Source: Perkinsus olseni (Eukaryota; Perkinsozoa; Perkinsida; Perkinsidae). Taken from it: a stretch of DNA of 64,000 nt. This document shows, one piece after another, positions 46,101 through 56,941 of this stretch (its first letter is position 1; every line of letters begins with the position of its first letter). Under the pieces are notes generated by a model, which worked only from the letters and a program-made list of their open reading frames with translations, was not told the DNA's origin and ran no database searches. The DNA lies in the NCBI GenBank assembly GCA_013115135.1, contig JABANP010000050.1, forward strand, positions 62,001 to 126,000. The letters are read 5' to 3'. The position numbers were made by a program, and so were the translations under genes.

Positions 46101-48595
46101 GTTTTAAAGAGATATTCGCCATAGGGGATCGTACTCTCGAGCCAAAGTAGAACCGAAGTACAAACCTCAGCCCAGCTCAGTGCCATACGCTCCAGGCAAT
46201 CCTTCGTATCGATAGAGGATCCGAACGCTGGCGACGTGTCTGACTGCATAGCGATGGCGACATAATCCAGCAACGGATAGTAAACCATCAGCGCTGCAAC
46301 CAGCCCAAGAGAGAATCGAGCAAGGCCGATGTTATTCCAACAGAGGCTTGCCAGTATGGAGATCACTGACACTAGGACAACATGCATGGGCACGCCAACG
46401 TACACTGCCTTCTTAGACCTCGCCACGGATTTGGGTAAGAGGCTACCACCGAGCTCATACTGCTCGCGATAAGGGGCATCCTCCAAGAGGGCATCGTCCG
46501 CTAATCGTAGAGGAGGTGGTCGGGGAATAACAGTTGACAACAGTTCACCTTTCATGACCTTCCCAGTCACCGCATTCGTAGGAATCCATGCACCGGGAAC
46601 GAAGATATGGATACACCTCGTTGGTAGTCCCGGCAGAACACCCCGGATAGCTGCCATTGCCCCCGGTACGCCAAGACGGCATTCCCGCCCCACTCGAACT
46701 ACCACATGGATCTCACCACCAGGGACCTCATGCCCCACCACAATAATCACCTTCGTCCCACTCCCGAAATGCTGCCCTATCGCATCTTCTAGGGCAGGGA
46801 TTCTTGCGAACGCTCCACCTACTTTGACGAGATCTCCTTCGCGGCCCAAACACTCGACCAAATGATGGGAATTATCTTCACGCGTAACAAGCCGGACGAC
46901 ATCCTCCGTCTCGAATGTAGCGGTGTGCTCAGTAGCATCGGCGATTTTTGAAGGCATCTCGTTGCCCCCAAGTAAACTGGTCCCGGTGACATACCCAGGG
47001 GTCACCATTCTACCGCTCATGATCATCATGCCCGCATCCCCGCCCGGCCTCAACCGCTTGGTGCTAACGGTGCACCCCGAAACAATGCTGTACTGTACTG
47101 GTGCGGAGTCTCCCCGGGTGCTGGTGGATCGCACGCAGTAGAGTGACAGCCAATACCTGTGGGAAACAGATGCACAGTAGTTTCTATCAGTGACCTACTC
47201 GGTGGCCACCAATAACTCGATTATCGTTGCTCTAGCCCATTTGTCGACCACAGACTGAGGACAAGCTTCGCCCCAGGTGAACACCAACTACACAGAAAAC
47301 TTGTGACTGACGCTCGACAGGAGTCACCAGCTACTTAAACTTACAAGTTTCTTCTCCCGTATGGTTCCGCCTCTTGTCCACCAGTCGGTCTCAGGGGGAG
47401 GCATCGCGTCCATAAGAGTGGGTACAAGACCGGCGATGACAGTATCAAACCGGCCCAAAGTCATCGCATCTCTCATGAGACGATAAGGCACTTCCGTCGC
47501 ATCCATAGAACATCGCTTGCTACCAGTAGGCGGGGGCGCAGGGAGGATCTGAGCAAGAACAATCGTGGTATAGCGAACTTCGCTGTCTGCATTACTAGGG
47601 TCCCATGAAACGCTAAGCATATGTCCACTTGCCCATAGCAGCTAGCCGCCCAGTAGACGCTGCCTGACAGAGAGCGGCAGTGATGCTCCACTAAGAAGGA
47701 AGGCTTCAACTCTCACTTGAATGAATCACAGCGGCACGGCCAACTCCTTTCCAGGCCCTCGGAATGACATCGGCATATTTGTCGAGTTCGTGCATGATCA
47801 TTCCCAGAGTGATACGAACACATTTACTGGAAGAAGTTGTACCTGTACACAGTTTCTTTTGATATTTACGCCCGAACTGATGCCGAGAACGGTCCCGGAG
47901 CCCGACCATAGCCAACAGCTGTATACCTACCTCCTGTGAAATGATACGCGACGGTCTCTCCATCCCTAAAAGCCCGGTGCAGGAGGGATCCCTCATTGGA
48001 GGTCTCACGGCCGACAGATGAAAGTATGTCTTCAACGTCGACCCTTGAACAGTCGAGAGCACATTCTCCGCCGATCAGTAAACACGGCGTCAACAGGCTC
48101 TGAGCCAGTAGCGCCCTGGCAGTCTCCTGATCAGCCGGCACTTCTCTTCCGCCGCTAGTGAGACTGACTGTAGGTATACCAGCTAGTAAACAGGCTAAGT
48201 ATCTATACAATGCGAGGCTCCTTCGCAAGCCCGATTTCGAAATGCAAAGGCTTACATGGTATACCAATCGATTCCTCTTGGTATGTTGAGAGCCACCGTC
48301 CAACGTGGAACGTCTCGAACATCAACACGACACCGCGGCGAGTGGTGTGATTCCAGCTTCTGACTTATCACTTTGCCGCATTCACAAGCAGTCTTGTAGA
48401 GATCGGAATACGTTACCTGAGTTCTTTCAGGATGGGAAACAGCCAGCTGAAACTGTGAACGCAAAAACCTGCTCGTACTCTTCTCACTATTTCTCCGATC
48501 TCATTCATCTCTACCGCCGCGGTGGTACCTCCATGGATTGTTGCCGCGTTACGGAACCAGTCATTGAAACTGTGAGTTGCAGCGCGTAGGTTCAT
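43127..48595 (-). CDS. NRPS-like enzyme: adenylation, transmembrane, carrier and condensation domains
   Basis: The start at 48595 opens MNLRAATHSFNDWFRNAATI, the usual opening of an AMP-forming adenylation (A) domain. LYRYLACLLAGIPTVSLTSG (near 48220) and AYHFTGG (near 47950, where the A3 TSGTTG loop is expected) continue it. Late A motifs are clear: SGRMVTPGYVTG (A6), FETEDVV (A7 position), GREGDLVKVGGAFARIPALE (A8) and PTNAVTG then KVMKGEL (A10, near 46560). Several TM helices follow, at about 46410-45870 (VVLVSVISILASLCWNNIG; GTQIFLLIIVLMSFTW). Next is a carrier domain with its phosphopantetheine serine in AGLSSLSVVLLSSKI (near 45210-45165). The condensation domain has HLFADG for HHxxxDG (near 44300) and RGLAAIAKELQVPTEIVILA near 43960, ending at 43127. 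Short introns run throughout. It should activate a carboxylic or amino acid, tether it and condense it at a membrane. The substrate is unknown. Confidence 0.84.
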
Positions 48596-48900
48596 GGTAA
48601 AAAACTGCACGCCAGTGCGAGACCCAGGCTACGGTCACATCAATCGACTCGAGACCGGAAGACTACAGAAAAGCCTGCGAGCAAGACAACACAGCCACTA
48701 CTATCATTTGAGCGTAGTTACTCATAGAAGTACGTGCCAGCTCGCACCCGCTCCGGTTAATCGCTCCTCCGCTCGCGTGAACGCTGGCGGGGGCGAGTCC
48801 GCTGTTCATAACCGTACAAACACAAGTCTTCTGGGATTAAGATTAAAATCGATTTACTAGTACGACAGAGCCAAGATCAATCAATATCGAGATGCAGCAA
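48596..48900. other. Upstream region of the NRPS-like gene
   Basis: About 300 bp holding the promoter of the NRPS-like gene and the 3' flank of the next small gene. A plus-strand frame (48594-48860) is open but has no family match and overlaps the NRPS start. Confidence 0.4.
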
Positions 48901-49251
48901 TTACCACATTTCCCACGGTTTGAATCCGTACATAGCGCAATGATAGGCAAAGTCATCCTGGAAGTTGTCATCTTCGAAATCAAGATATCCGACCTCAGCT
49001 AATGCAAACTCAATGGGGTCCACAGTACCGTCTTCTTTGAGCCAGCTAGGACCATTCTCATTGGCCGGAGTTTCGCCAACCCTGGTGACCCTCATGCCGT
49101 CCTTGCTCACCTTGTCGATAGGCTCGCTGTTATGGCACACGCTGCATTCATGGTGATCGCTGGTGTTATTGTCGGATGCAGCCGTACCACTCGCTTCGCC
49201 GTTCCTCTGACGGGCGTCGCTCTGCTGAGCGCTGCTGTTGTCCCCAGGCAT
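48901..49251 (-). CDS. Small orphan protein with FKPWEMW terminus, copy A
   Basis: Intronless, 116 residues from ATG at 49251 (MPGDNSSAQQSDARQRNGEA). The N-terminal half is polar and probably disordered, with a CxxC pair in HHECSVCHNSE. The C-terminal half is conserved with the neighbouring gene: GPSWL, GTVDPIEFALAEVGYL, a D.F...F helix, then YGFKPWEMW as the last residues. Reading is on the same strand as its paralogue at 49650-49943. No known domain was recognised. Both copies have a linker before GPSWL that varies freely, suggesting the conserved C-terminal module of about 45 residues is the functional part. Confidence 0.68.
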   Translation of the reverse strand: MPGDNSSAQQSDARQRNGEASGTAASDNNTSDHHECSVCHNSEPIDKVSKDGMRVTRVGETPANENGPSWLKEDGTVDPIEFALAEVGYLDFEDDNFQDDFAYHCAMYGFKPWEMW

Positions 49252-49649
49252 GGAGAGAATTAAAGGAAGCTGTACGAGGCACTTTATATCAGTACACATC
49301 ATCCGCAAGATTCGCAACACTAGCCTACCCACCATGCAGGAGCCGCTAGATGAACCAGAAGCTTAACTCACATCACTGCTGTCGCTCTAACTAGCTCATC
49401 AACTAATCCACACAATACCACACACTGCTACGTCTATGGACTCCGCAGGGGCGTCGCAAACTAGTGGTAGCGCAACACACATTGATCGAGACTCAAATGA
49501 TAGACTAATGAATTTGAGGATCCAACAATCATGGAGGAAATATGTGGAAAAAGATGTAGCGATCAGACTCTACCTATACTAATTTTCTTCGTTCACCGAT
49601 CTTCACCGACCGAGATAATGGCATGACGGGATCCTCAGAGGTGGAGTAT
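49252..49649. other. Spacer between the two paralogous small genes
   Basis: About 400 bp on the same strand as its flanking genes, presumably promoter of copy A and 3' UTR of copy B. No gene was seen. Confidence 0.4.
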
Positions 49650-49943
49650 CTACTGACCGCCACCCCACATCTCCCAAGGCTTGAATCCGTATTGGGCACA
49701 GGCTTGGTTGAACTTCTCATCGAAGTGGTCATGCCCGGGAGCGACATAGCCGACCTCAGTGCGGGCGAACTCAACGGGATCGACAGTTCCGTTGCTGTTA
49801 AGCCAGCTTGGACCGTAGGAATCATTGTTGCCACCTCCCCTCGAAGAACCACCACTGCTTCTAGTAGCCGAGCCCCCATTTCCACCGCGGGAACCTCCAC
49901 CATTGTTGCTTCCACCAGAGCGGGACGAATTACCCTTTGGCAT
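49650..49943 (-). CDS. Small orphan protein with FKPWEMW motif, copy B
   Basis: Intronless, 97 residues from ATG at 49943 (MPKGNSSRSGGSNNGGGSRG). The N-terminal 45 residues are Gly/Ser/Arg/Asn-rich low complexity, unlike copy A. From GPSWLNSNGTVDPVEFARTE onward it aligns with copy A through VGY, an F...C helix and YGFKPWEMW, then adds GGGQ. The pair is a tandem duplication in which the N-terminal linkers have diverged completely. The strict Trp/Pro-containing end suggests a binding motif. Function is unknown. Confidence 0.68.
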   Translation of the reverse strand: MPKGNSSRSGGSNNGGGSRGGNGGSATRSSGGSSRGGGNNDSYGPSWLNSNGTVDPVEFARTEVGYVAPGHDHFDEKFNQACAQYGFKPWEMWGGGQ

Positions 49944-50568
49944 GATGTACGCCGTCTTCAATTATTGACAACTGAGCGAGATAATTTGACGCACCATCGG
50001 GCTCGGGGTTTCTAGCTCTTGACGGTTTCAAATCTTGCGCTCTGCGCACGCCGATTGAATCGATGTTCAACCTCCTAGAGCCATCTTGAGGACTGAGCGG
50101 CATCCCAGGGATACGTGTATAATTCCGTTTCCAAAAAAAGGGATACGGGCGGTCTGCACAGGATTCAAAGAGGTAACTCGTGTGGGGTAGAGAATGATGC
50201 CACGATAGAGAAGCTTCTCAAAATGTAAACAACACACTAGTAGCTGTTCCCCCTCCGTCAGACTACCGACTCGCCATTTTCTGGCAACTAATGGACAGTT
50301 TCGTTTGCCACTCATATAGAAATCTGCTCAGTAATCCTTGCCAGGCTCAAGAATTTGGCCACTAATAAGAGTATAGGGTGGGTTGTAGCTGTCTGGGAGG
50401 TACTTCTCGCCCAGTGAATCATACAATACTTGCGTCCGACATAGATGGGTGTTATGTCTTCATCATAGCAGATGTTTCCGTGTCGATTCTTATCAACATG
50501 GGTTATATGGCTCTATGCTACTACTGTTTATATTGAAGGTCTCGGAAATCAGCCAACCAGGAACTTTC
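49944..50568. other. Divergent intergenic region
   Basis: About 625 bp between the minus-strand pair and a plus-strand cluster. A minus frame from ATG at 50315 to 50067 (82 codons) is open but unremarkable. Nothing else is seen. Confidence 0.4.
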
Positions 50569-50992
50569 GATGTCCGCTGATACCCAAGTGGACTCCACGT
50601 ACGTCGAAGGCTCTGAGTGATATCGCAGAAAATATTTCCACTTCAGCTGCTGGAGAGTATTGATAGTAATAGCGGGTTGGTTCAAGGGGGTGCTTTCGAA
50701 GCGGCCAAACTGGGGCTCCGTGACAGCCTTGCGGCTGCGCTGGATCCTCTTGCTGAGGTACGCCTTTCGGAAACTACACGATAAGAAACTACAGGGTGAT
50801 CTTTTGGTCGTTCAGGCGTTCAACTGTTCGATCGGAATAGCAGCTGCGTATCGTGTATTGGCAATCGCTTATGCTGCTGGTGGGGAGGTGTTAGAGGCGA
50901 CTGATAAGTATCAGGTCTTCGCTCCGTTGAGGGAGCAAGTAGCTTATTCAGGCATGGATATAGGCGTGCCCATCAAATATCGCTCAGGATGA
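50569..50992 (+). CDS. Possible small protein of unknown function
   Basis: The ATG at 50569 opens MSADTQVDSTY. With a very short intron (about 50602-50628) and a second at about 50757-50816, the frame gives a helical protein: FPLQLLESIDSNSGLVQGGA, LGLRDSLAAALDPLAE, then an Ala-rich hydrophobic stretch (IGIAAAYRVLAIAYAAGG), ending YRSG. The second intron joins in phase. The first, only 27 nt, is doubtful, so the start may lie elsewhere. It could also be an upstream part of the glycosyltransferase that follows, though the frame closes first. Confidence 0.35.
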
Positions 50993-51188
50993 TGCATGTT
51001 GGAATGAATTGGCTCACTCATGCATTCGTTGTGAAAGTAATATGCCGCGCATGGTTTATATGGAGGTTTGGATCATAGGGGAAGAACGATGGTTATTGGG
51101 TCGATGAATCCGACTGGCCTATCACCATTCAGCAGATGAATGACGAACAGACCGCGATTCAGAATGCTATACTAAAAGGAGGACCTCA

Positions 51189-52505
51189 TGGTCACTCGCC
51201 ATCATGGGAGGTCGTATTCTTCCCTGGTCGGCTTTCTGCCGAATCCTCCGTCGCAGGATGTACCGAAAGACTACAGAGATAACAACATCTCCATAGCGAT
51301 TGTAACGATGTGCGACTATCCGAAAGATCACGTGTGGGTTTGCCCCGCGAACCGCGGGTGATCTTGCAGCGGTCACTACTCAGCTTACCAAAATACTCGA
51401 TGTCCAACAAAGACCTGTATAGTAAGCGGCATGGGTACCGTGTACTGGCTGAACACAAGCGAGATGACCCGTCGCGACCTCATGCATGGGCCAAAGTACC
51501 TGAGTTACCGAGTATATCATTTCACCAGAGATATCGTGCCAGATATCTCTCATGCTCAAGCATGTGCAACAGCGTACGGCTGACTGGCTTCTGTGGTTCG
51601 ACTGCGACACTTACTTTATGGACCTTTCTAGAACATTGGAAAGCATCCTCTACAAGTAGTGTAACAGAGCGGCATGTGGATCAAGGTGAGCTCCACAGAT
51701 TTGGATCGAAGGTCTCCAGCGACGGCCGTCGAGTTCTGAATGACGATTTTCACATGCTCATACAAGAGGTAAGGCGTGCACTCACAGGCTAGCGTAGATC
51801 GCTGGTAGCTGGCTCGTATTCAGGATCACGCAATGCTTAACACAGGAGTGTTTTTTGTGCGCTCTTCCGAATGGGCGGCAAAGATGCTCGCGCAGGTCTA
51901 CGGCCCGTCGGACTCTCCGTGGATACACCATCCTTGGTAGTTCAATTGTTGCAATTCTTTCGTGGACTATTTTCGTCAGGTGGGAGAATGCAGCTTTCAG
52001 CCATTGGTTTCTAGGCTCGAACTATCAGAAGCTGGCTGAAGAAAATCATTCCGAGTTCATGAACCAAGCGTAGCTTCCGCTATCCCATGTGGAGCATCAG
52101 ACCCTTCTCCATGGTAGTGTATCCGACATGGATGGCATATACCCTGAAGAGGTTGTTGTTGCTCCTCAAGTGGATTTCAACTCTTATCATCCTATTACAT
52201 CACGGATCTTCCAGCATGACACCTGGGAGCCTGGTACATAGCCTGCTACTCCAGTCAGCGGATCTGGACTCTGCTGCAGGCAAATTCGTGCTTGCTTTTT
52301 CGGGTGTGCAACAGGCGTCTTCGCCCACAGTCGTGAGCGTTCTCTACGGCAACTACTATCGGATAATGTGCCGGATTAATAAGGTATTAGATGGTTGGCT
52401 CACGCTCTCTGAAGTGATGTGCAGGTGGAGGATGAGTGTATCCCGGTTGATGAACTTGCGGTGTTCCCATGGACAATTGAGACAAATTCTACGATGTCGA
52501 AGTAA
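51189..52505 (+). CDS. Glycosyltransferase family 34 (galactosyl/xylosyl/mannosyl transferase), multi-exon
   Basis: Golgi-type transferase using a nucleotide sugar. The first recognised exon contains NNISIAIVTMCDYPKDH. After an intron (about 51331-51368) the family block SNKDLYSKRHGYRVLAEHKR, DDPSRPHAWAKV appears. The metal-binding DxD lies in ADWLLWFDCDTYFMD (near 51580-51624). Later exons give SGVFFVRSSEWAAKMLAQVY, WIHHPW, and a region around FNSYHP. The last exon ends FPWTIETNSTMSK with TAA at 52503-52505. The order matches GT34 (GMA12/MNN10) enzymes. A type II TM anchor is expected but not seen after ATG 51189, so a further 5' exon is likely upstream. Confidence 0.76.
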
Positions 52506-52636
52506 GCGTAATTATTTCCGACGGGTATCATGATACTGCGTTGCAAGAGTGGGAGCTTTCTCGCTTGGAAGGGATTCAACTTCATTGTTCATGTTGTTGC
52601 AAGGATTTATATCTCCGTTTGGGAACTTGAGTCTTA

Positions 52637-54205
52637 ATGAATGGGGCAACCCACGAGACAGCTCCCCGGCATCCGAGCGTCGGATCGGCCATGTTCGGTG
52701 CCGTAACAGCAGCAGACAGTGTTATGGATTTCCCGACTGCTGCGTCTTCAACCACATCAGCGACATCAGGATCGCCTGCATCTTCGAGGCACTCATCAGC
52801 TGCAGCTAGTCTGGCGACTAGCGGAGGTCTTACGAGGAGGTCCAGCCGGGTTGCAACTATCGGTGGTATAAAGCACCCTACATTATCCACTGAGGATGTC
52901 ACCGCGGCCACCATTTCTGACGGCAAGAGTAAAATCTTGGATTCTTCCGAAGATAGGACAGGAGCGGAGGGGTCCGTACTGGAACCAAGTGGGACTATTC
53001 TTTCTCTGTGGACAGTGCTATCGAAGACTATGATTGGCGTTGGTATGCTTGGTCTTGCCTACTCTGTATCGAGATGCGGCTGGGTTATTGGTTTACTGGC
53101 CATACTCATCAGTGGTTTGGCATCTTTGTTCACCCTTCACCTGCTGAATCGGTGTGCTCTCAAGCTTGAAGTGAGGCCAATGAGCTTCTTCGTTATTTCA
53201 CAAGCGTGTTCTCCACGTTCGAGGTGGATAGTGGATACTATTCTAGTCATCACAAGTATTGGAGTATGTATAGTTTATTTACAAGTTGTTGGTAACATGC
53301 TCGAACCCCTTATAGCCCGTTGGATTCCGATTATACCTGATACCATCGGCTCCTTTGCTACACGAGCGATTCTTATTTTGATATGTGTAGCGATCGTGTC
53401 ACCAGTATGTTTCTGGAGATCAGCAGGCAATACAGCCATCGTTAACATGGTCGGCCTTCTCAGTCTGGTTTATGTTGTCATCCTAGGAATTGTTTACAGT
53501 GATTGCTCTAGGGCTGAAGAGAACACGAGGGTATGGCCGCCTGCTAACTTCTGGACAGTCATGGGTGTTTTGCCGATTATTATCATGTCCTTCGGATGCC
53601 ATATGAATGCGTTCCTTGTTACTGATGATCTTAAGAATCGAACTCAGTTGCGCGTGGATATCGTTTCCACTGCTGCTATCGCCACAGCCATCGTTATTTT
53701 CATACCTGCAATGGTATTTCCTTATATAACTTTTGGCTATAACGTCGAAGCTCTTAGTTTACAGAATCTTAGCGTCAACTATATTCCAGTACAGATTGGA
53801 TACTTGGCTCTCGCAGTATCAGAAGTCTGCTCCTTCCCATTGCAAGTGTTCCCCTGCCGGAGATCCCTTACAGTTCTGTTAACCCGGGGGAAGGAGCTTA
53901 AACCCGCAGCAGAGTTGAAGTTGAGGATTATTCTCACTGTATGTATAGTGCTAATTAGCCTTGTGGTGGCCATTTTCGTGAAGTCTCTGGGCGTTACCTT
54001 CTCCCTGCTCGGCCTTATCGGTGGTGATTGTACAAGTTTCATCATGCCATGTTACCTCTATTGTATGCTCACCCGAAAGAACATCGAGGAGGAAGGGCGG
54101 GTTACTTGGTACTTATCTGCTGTAATCTTCGTGATTGGTCTTGCACTGGTGCCTATCTGCCTCTACGGTATCATCTATACCGACATCCTGCATCCTGGGA
54201 GTTGA
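52637..54205 (+). CDS. Amino acid/auxin permease family transporter (SLC38-like)
   Basis: Intronless, 522 residues. A Ser/Thr/Ala-rich cytoplasmic N-terminus of about 115 residues precedes about 11 predicted TM helices. TM1 has the family's opening: LWTVLSKTMIGVGMLGLAYS, where the 'G.G.L.L' loop binds substrate. Others include WVIGLLAILISGLASLFTLH, FWTVMGVLPIIIMSFGCHMN and LGVTFSLLGLIGG near the C-terminus. The usual 'F.C..' loop appears as SFGCHMNAF. The ATG at 52637 follows an in-frame stop by few codons. It probably moves neutral amino acids with Na+ or H+ across the plasma or vacuolar membrane; substrate is not inferable. Confidence 0.9.
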   Translation: MNGATHETAPRHPSVGSAMFGAVTAADSVMDFPTAASSTTSATSGSPASSRHSSAAASLATSGGLTRRSSRVATIGGIKHPTLSTEDVTAATISDGKSKILDSSEDRTGAEGSVLEPSGTILSLWTVLSKTMIGVGMLGLAYSVSRCGWVIGLLAILISGLASLFTLHLLNRCALKLEVRPMSFFVISQACSPRSRWIVDTILVITSIGVCIVYLQVVGNMLEPLIARWIPIIPDTIGSFATRAILILICVAIVSPVCFWRSAGNTAIVNMVGLLSLVYVVILGIVYSDCSRAEENTRVWPPANFWTVMGVLPIIIMSFGCHMNAFLVTDDLKNRTQLRVDIVSTAAIATAIVIFIPAMVFPYITFGYNVEALSLQNLSVNYIPVQIGYLALAVSEVCSFPLQVFPCRRSLTVLLTRGKELKPAAELKLRIILTVCIVLISLVVAIFVKSLGVTFSLLGLIGGDCTSFIMPCYLYCMLTRKNIEEEGRVTWYLSAVIFVIGLALVPICLYGIIYTDILHPGS

Positions 54206-54569
54206 CGAAGAAGCTGATGACCACGCTCAGTTTGCCATTGTACTAGTTGCTCCATCATTCCTGATCTGGTAGCACCTTTTCGTGTCGCTGTCACCTGGCT
54301 TTCCCTCGCTGCTGTCGTTGACATTGGTTGGAGGTTAGCGTTAGTTGTTGTTCATGTATGGTTGATCTACTGAAATTATACTTGTTGGACACCAATCCTA
54401 AATTCCTGTCCGCTGTCCACAGTTCGCAGTTATAAGTTTACGGTCTCCTGTTAAGTGTCGGGTGTTCTGTGTGTAGTGTGCCAAGCTCTGGTTTGGGTGG
54501 ACTTATTTTCTGCTCCCAATTCAGTTTGAACTCCTATGAAGAACTCGCAAGTCAAAACTTCCAAGCCTT
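54206..54569. other. Convergent 3' flank
   Basis: About 365 bp between convergent genes. It is T-rich in places, consistent with UTRs. No gene or clear poly(A) signal was identified. Confidence 0.4.
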
Positions 54570-55339
54570 TCAAAGCGGGCGAGGGTGCCATGCCATGCGT
54601 AGACAATGCTCCGTATAATCGGAGCTCTTGTACGCTTTCTTCTTAGCAAGCTTCTTCATGCTCCGTCGGATTCCGCGTTCAAGCTGGTCCGCAAGTATGC
54701 CGAAGTCGGAGCGCTCTTTCCTGCTGTTAGCGGGTCGTGTACTCATTCTATAGAACTGTGCCTCGGTACCACCATCTCGGGCTGAGTCATCGCCATCGTT
54801 CTCCTGAGTAATGAAGAATGAGTGTGTCCTTACATTGTAATCGTTCGATACCATCCGCTTCTCTCTGATGCATTGTCGTAATATTAGTTCTGCCTCTAAG
54901 CTTCGAGTAGTCTCGCTATCCACGCCTGACATTTTCAGGACACTTGAATTTTCGGGTTGCCCAGAACAGAAATTACCTTGACGCTGGAGATTCGTTCTGC
55001 CATCCTCGTTAACCCCAAGACGCTGCAAGTATGTCTCCATCAGTTCATCGAGCGTCCTCACGATGTCTGTTGCGTTTGTGTCCTCCCTTCCGGCTTCGTC
55101 TTCGAAGACCTAGATAAACGGCTTGTTAGCACTCGCTTTGGAGACGATTTCTTAGAGCTTGCCTGATCTGAACCCGCGGAAGCAACCGCTCCGTGATCCT
55201 CTCCCGTGGTATCATGATCGCTACCAGCCCTCTCGCTCTCGACATCCCGTGATATCGACTCATCGTTCTCCAATCCACTCACCAGGGGTACCCTCTCTTG
55301 GTCGTCTCCTACCAGAAATGCATGGTCTCGCTTTTGCAA
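54570..55339 (-). CDS. Acidic orphan with a GC-AG intron
   Basis: An N-terminal Asp/Glu/Ser-rich region (DDQERVPLVSGLENDESISR; EDHGAVASAGSDQ) joins across a 53-nt intron (55162-55110) to VFEDEAGREDTNATDIVRTL, DELMETYLQRLG. That intron starts with GC rather than GT and contains a good branch site (GCTAAC). A second intron near 54977-54927 joins to VDSETTRSLEAELILRQCIR. The C-terminal part is basic (RRSMKKLAKKKAYKSS). No family is recognised. The true start is upstream of 55339, where the frame is open without an ATG; a candidate ATG near 55401 needs a further splice I could not settle. Confidence 0.5.
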
Positions 55340-55398
55340 TTTTGTAGTATTGATGGGATAACGAATGAGTTTAGCTCTGCACCTTACCCGTGTTTGAC

Positions 55399-55930
55399 AT
55401 GAATCTCGACGTGAAGTTACCCGAGCCTGGCTTCCGAAGGTCGCGCGAAAACGTTCGCGATATATTCCCGTTCAATCGTCGCAGTTTTTTTCATTCTCCC
55501 GCGCCATATGGAAAAGAGCTCAATTCCAGGAGTAAGAAGACGGTGATTGGCTTGCGAGACATCGAAAAGTGGTCAGGCAAGAGGAAACAGTGGAAGACGT
55601 AATAGTGGGAGGCGAGGTAGTGCGAGGAGGGAATCCAGGAAGTCGTCACGGGAAGGCTACCTGCATGGGTAGTGAATGCTGAGCAAGCTCAGTGGTAATC
55701 TGCGACCGGGCAGGTTGGTTCCTGGGGCGAGTGCAGTGAACCTCAATAACGCAAAGGAGGTGGACGCCATTCGACGACATTCTGCTGAAATGATAGACTT
55801 GACGGGTTTACCTCTACGTGCTGGTAGTAGCGAACAGTCACCCTAAGAGAAGTTTGATGCCCAGCATCCCGGCGGAGTATCTTCCAGCGTCTGGGCCATC
55901 GAGCGGCCTCGTTGGCCACCTCATTATTGA
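55399..55930 (+). CDS. Basic orphan protein, two or three exons
   Basis: The ATG at 55399 opens MNLDVKLPEPGFRRSRENVR, followed by FPFNRRSFFHSPAPYGKELN. An intron (about 55600-55690) joins in phase to NLRPGRLVPGASAVNLNNAK, then EVDAIRRHSAEMIDLTG. A second intron follows, and two acceptors are possible: one ends the gene near 55930, the other keeps a frame open to 56080. It is divergent from the previous gene with overlapping 5' ends. The family is unknown. Confidence 0.4.
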
Positions 55931-56078
55931 GTCGTGTGACCTCATGGTCCCCTATGGAATCGACCGAGACCCAGTTGAGTAAAAACCAGCAGCATAAGGA
56001 ACCATTCCACCACAAGGTGCTGAATGATAGTGAGCAATTTCATCTGAATTGTTGCTGCCTTTTCAGTGGCGTGATACG

Positions 56079-56733
56079 ATGATTGTTTTTCTTATTTGCG
56101 TATGCGAGTCGCTACCTTTCATACTAGGTAATACGGAGTCGGAATGACCCGCGTGTGATATGGTATTTTCCTTAGGGTCATACGATGCTTTAGGAAGCTG
56201 CTCAGCCCAGTGTTATACCTTGCCATTGGTCGCAGCTGCTTTCCTAGGAACAGGCGCGAGTTTGTCAGCTCTAAAGGTGCTTATGCTTGCTTGTCAACTA
56301 TTTCCTTGTTTCTGCCAATGTCAGTGCGCGTCCGAGAGTGCCATGGTATCTCTGTTCAATGTAGTGTGGGGCTCAGTGTCATTATTTTGCTGTTTGTAAG
56401 ATGCAAACCGTTTTCTTCTGGCAATTGCCACACGACCGCTCTCAGTTACTCAGGAGTATGCCTGCTTAGCGCATCCGAGTGTGCATCCTTCGAGGTTATA
56501 TGGAGTCCTTCGCCTCGGGCGCAATAGATTTTCCTTTCCTCAGAAATCCGTCGGAGTTTTCATGCCGATGTTCCCCGCGATCGGCACGGTAGTGGATTCG
56601 ATCAGTCTCTCGCGTGTCGTTGAGTACTACTGATCAGCTCTATTCTGCGGTTCCAGAAGTTCGAGAGGCTATCGGAGACTCCATCAAGGAATACGTAAAG
56701 CAGGAGAAAATCCAGCAGAGCCAGCGCAAGTAG
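56079..56733 (+). CDS. Small multi-pass membrane protein, five or six exons
   Basis: The ATG at 56079 opens a hydrophobic leader (MIVFLICVCESLPFIL). Exons join in phase through about five short introns to give TLPLVAAAFLGTGASLSALK, then MVSLFNVVWGSVSLFCCF, SGVCLLSASECASFE, VGVFMPMFPAIGTLYSAV and a charged C-terminus (VREAIGDSIKEYVKQEKIQQ, SQRK) ending with TAG at 56731-56733. About 135 residues with roughly four hydrophobic segments. No family match. Phase agreement at all joins makes it convincing as a gene despite its size. Confidence 0.55.
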
Positions 56734-56941
56734 TGGGTGGTGGCTGTTCGCTGTGCTGGTCGAAATATTCGCCGCCTATTAGGGCATACAATAGGGTAGA
56801 TGGTCGGTCGAGGCTGCACAGGCTGTTGTTTGATGTGCTTCTGCGAACAAAAAGCGGTAGTGAAGGCGTTAAACTGTAAGTTGTACACGTTTCCTTCAAA
56901 CCGTCTTATTGCTTGCGTGGATTCTCACATCAGTTACCGAG

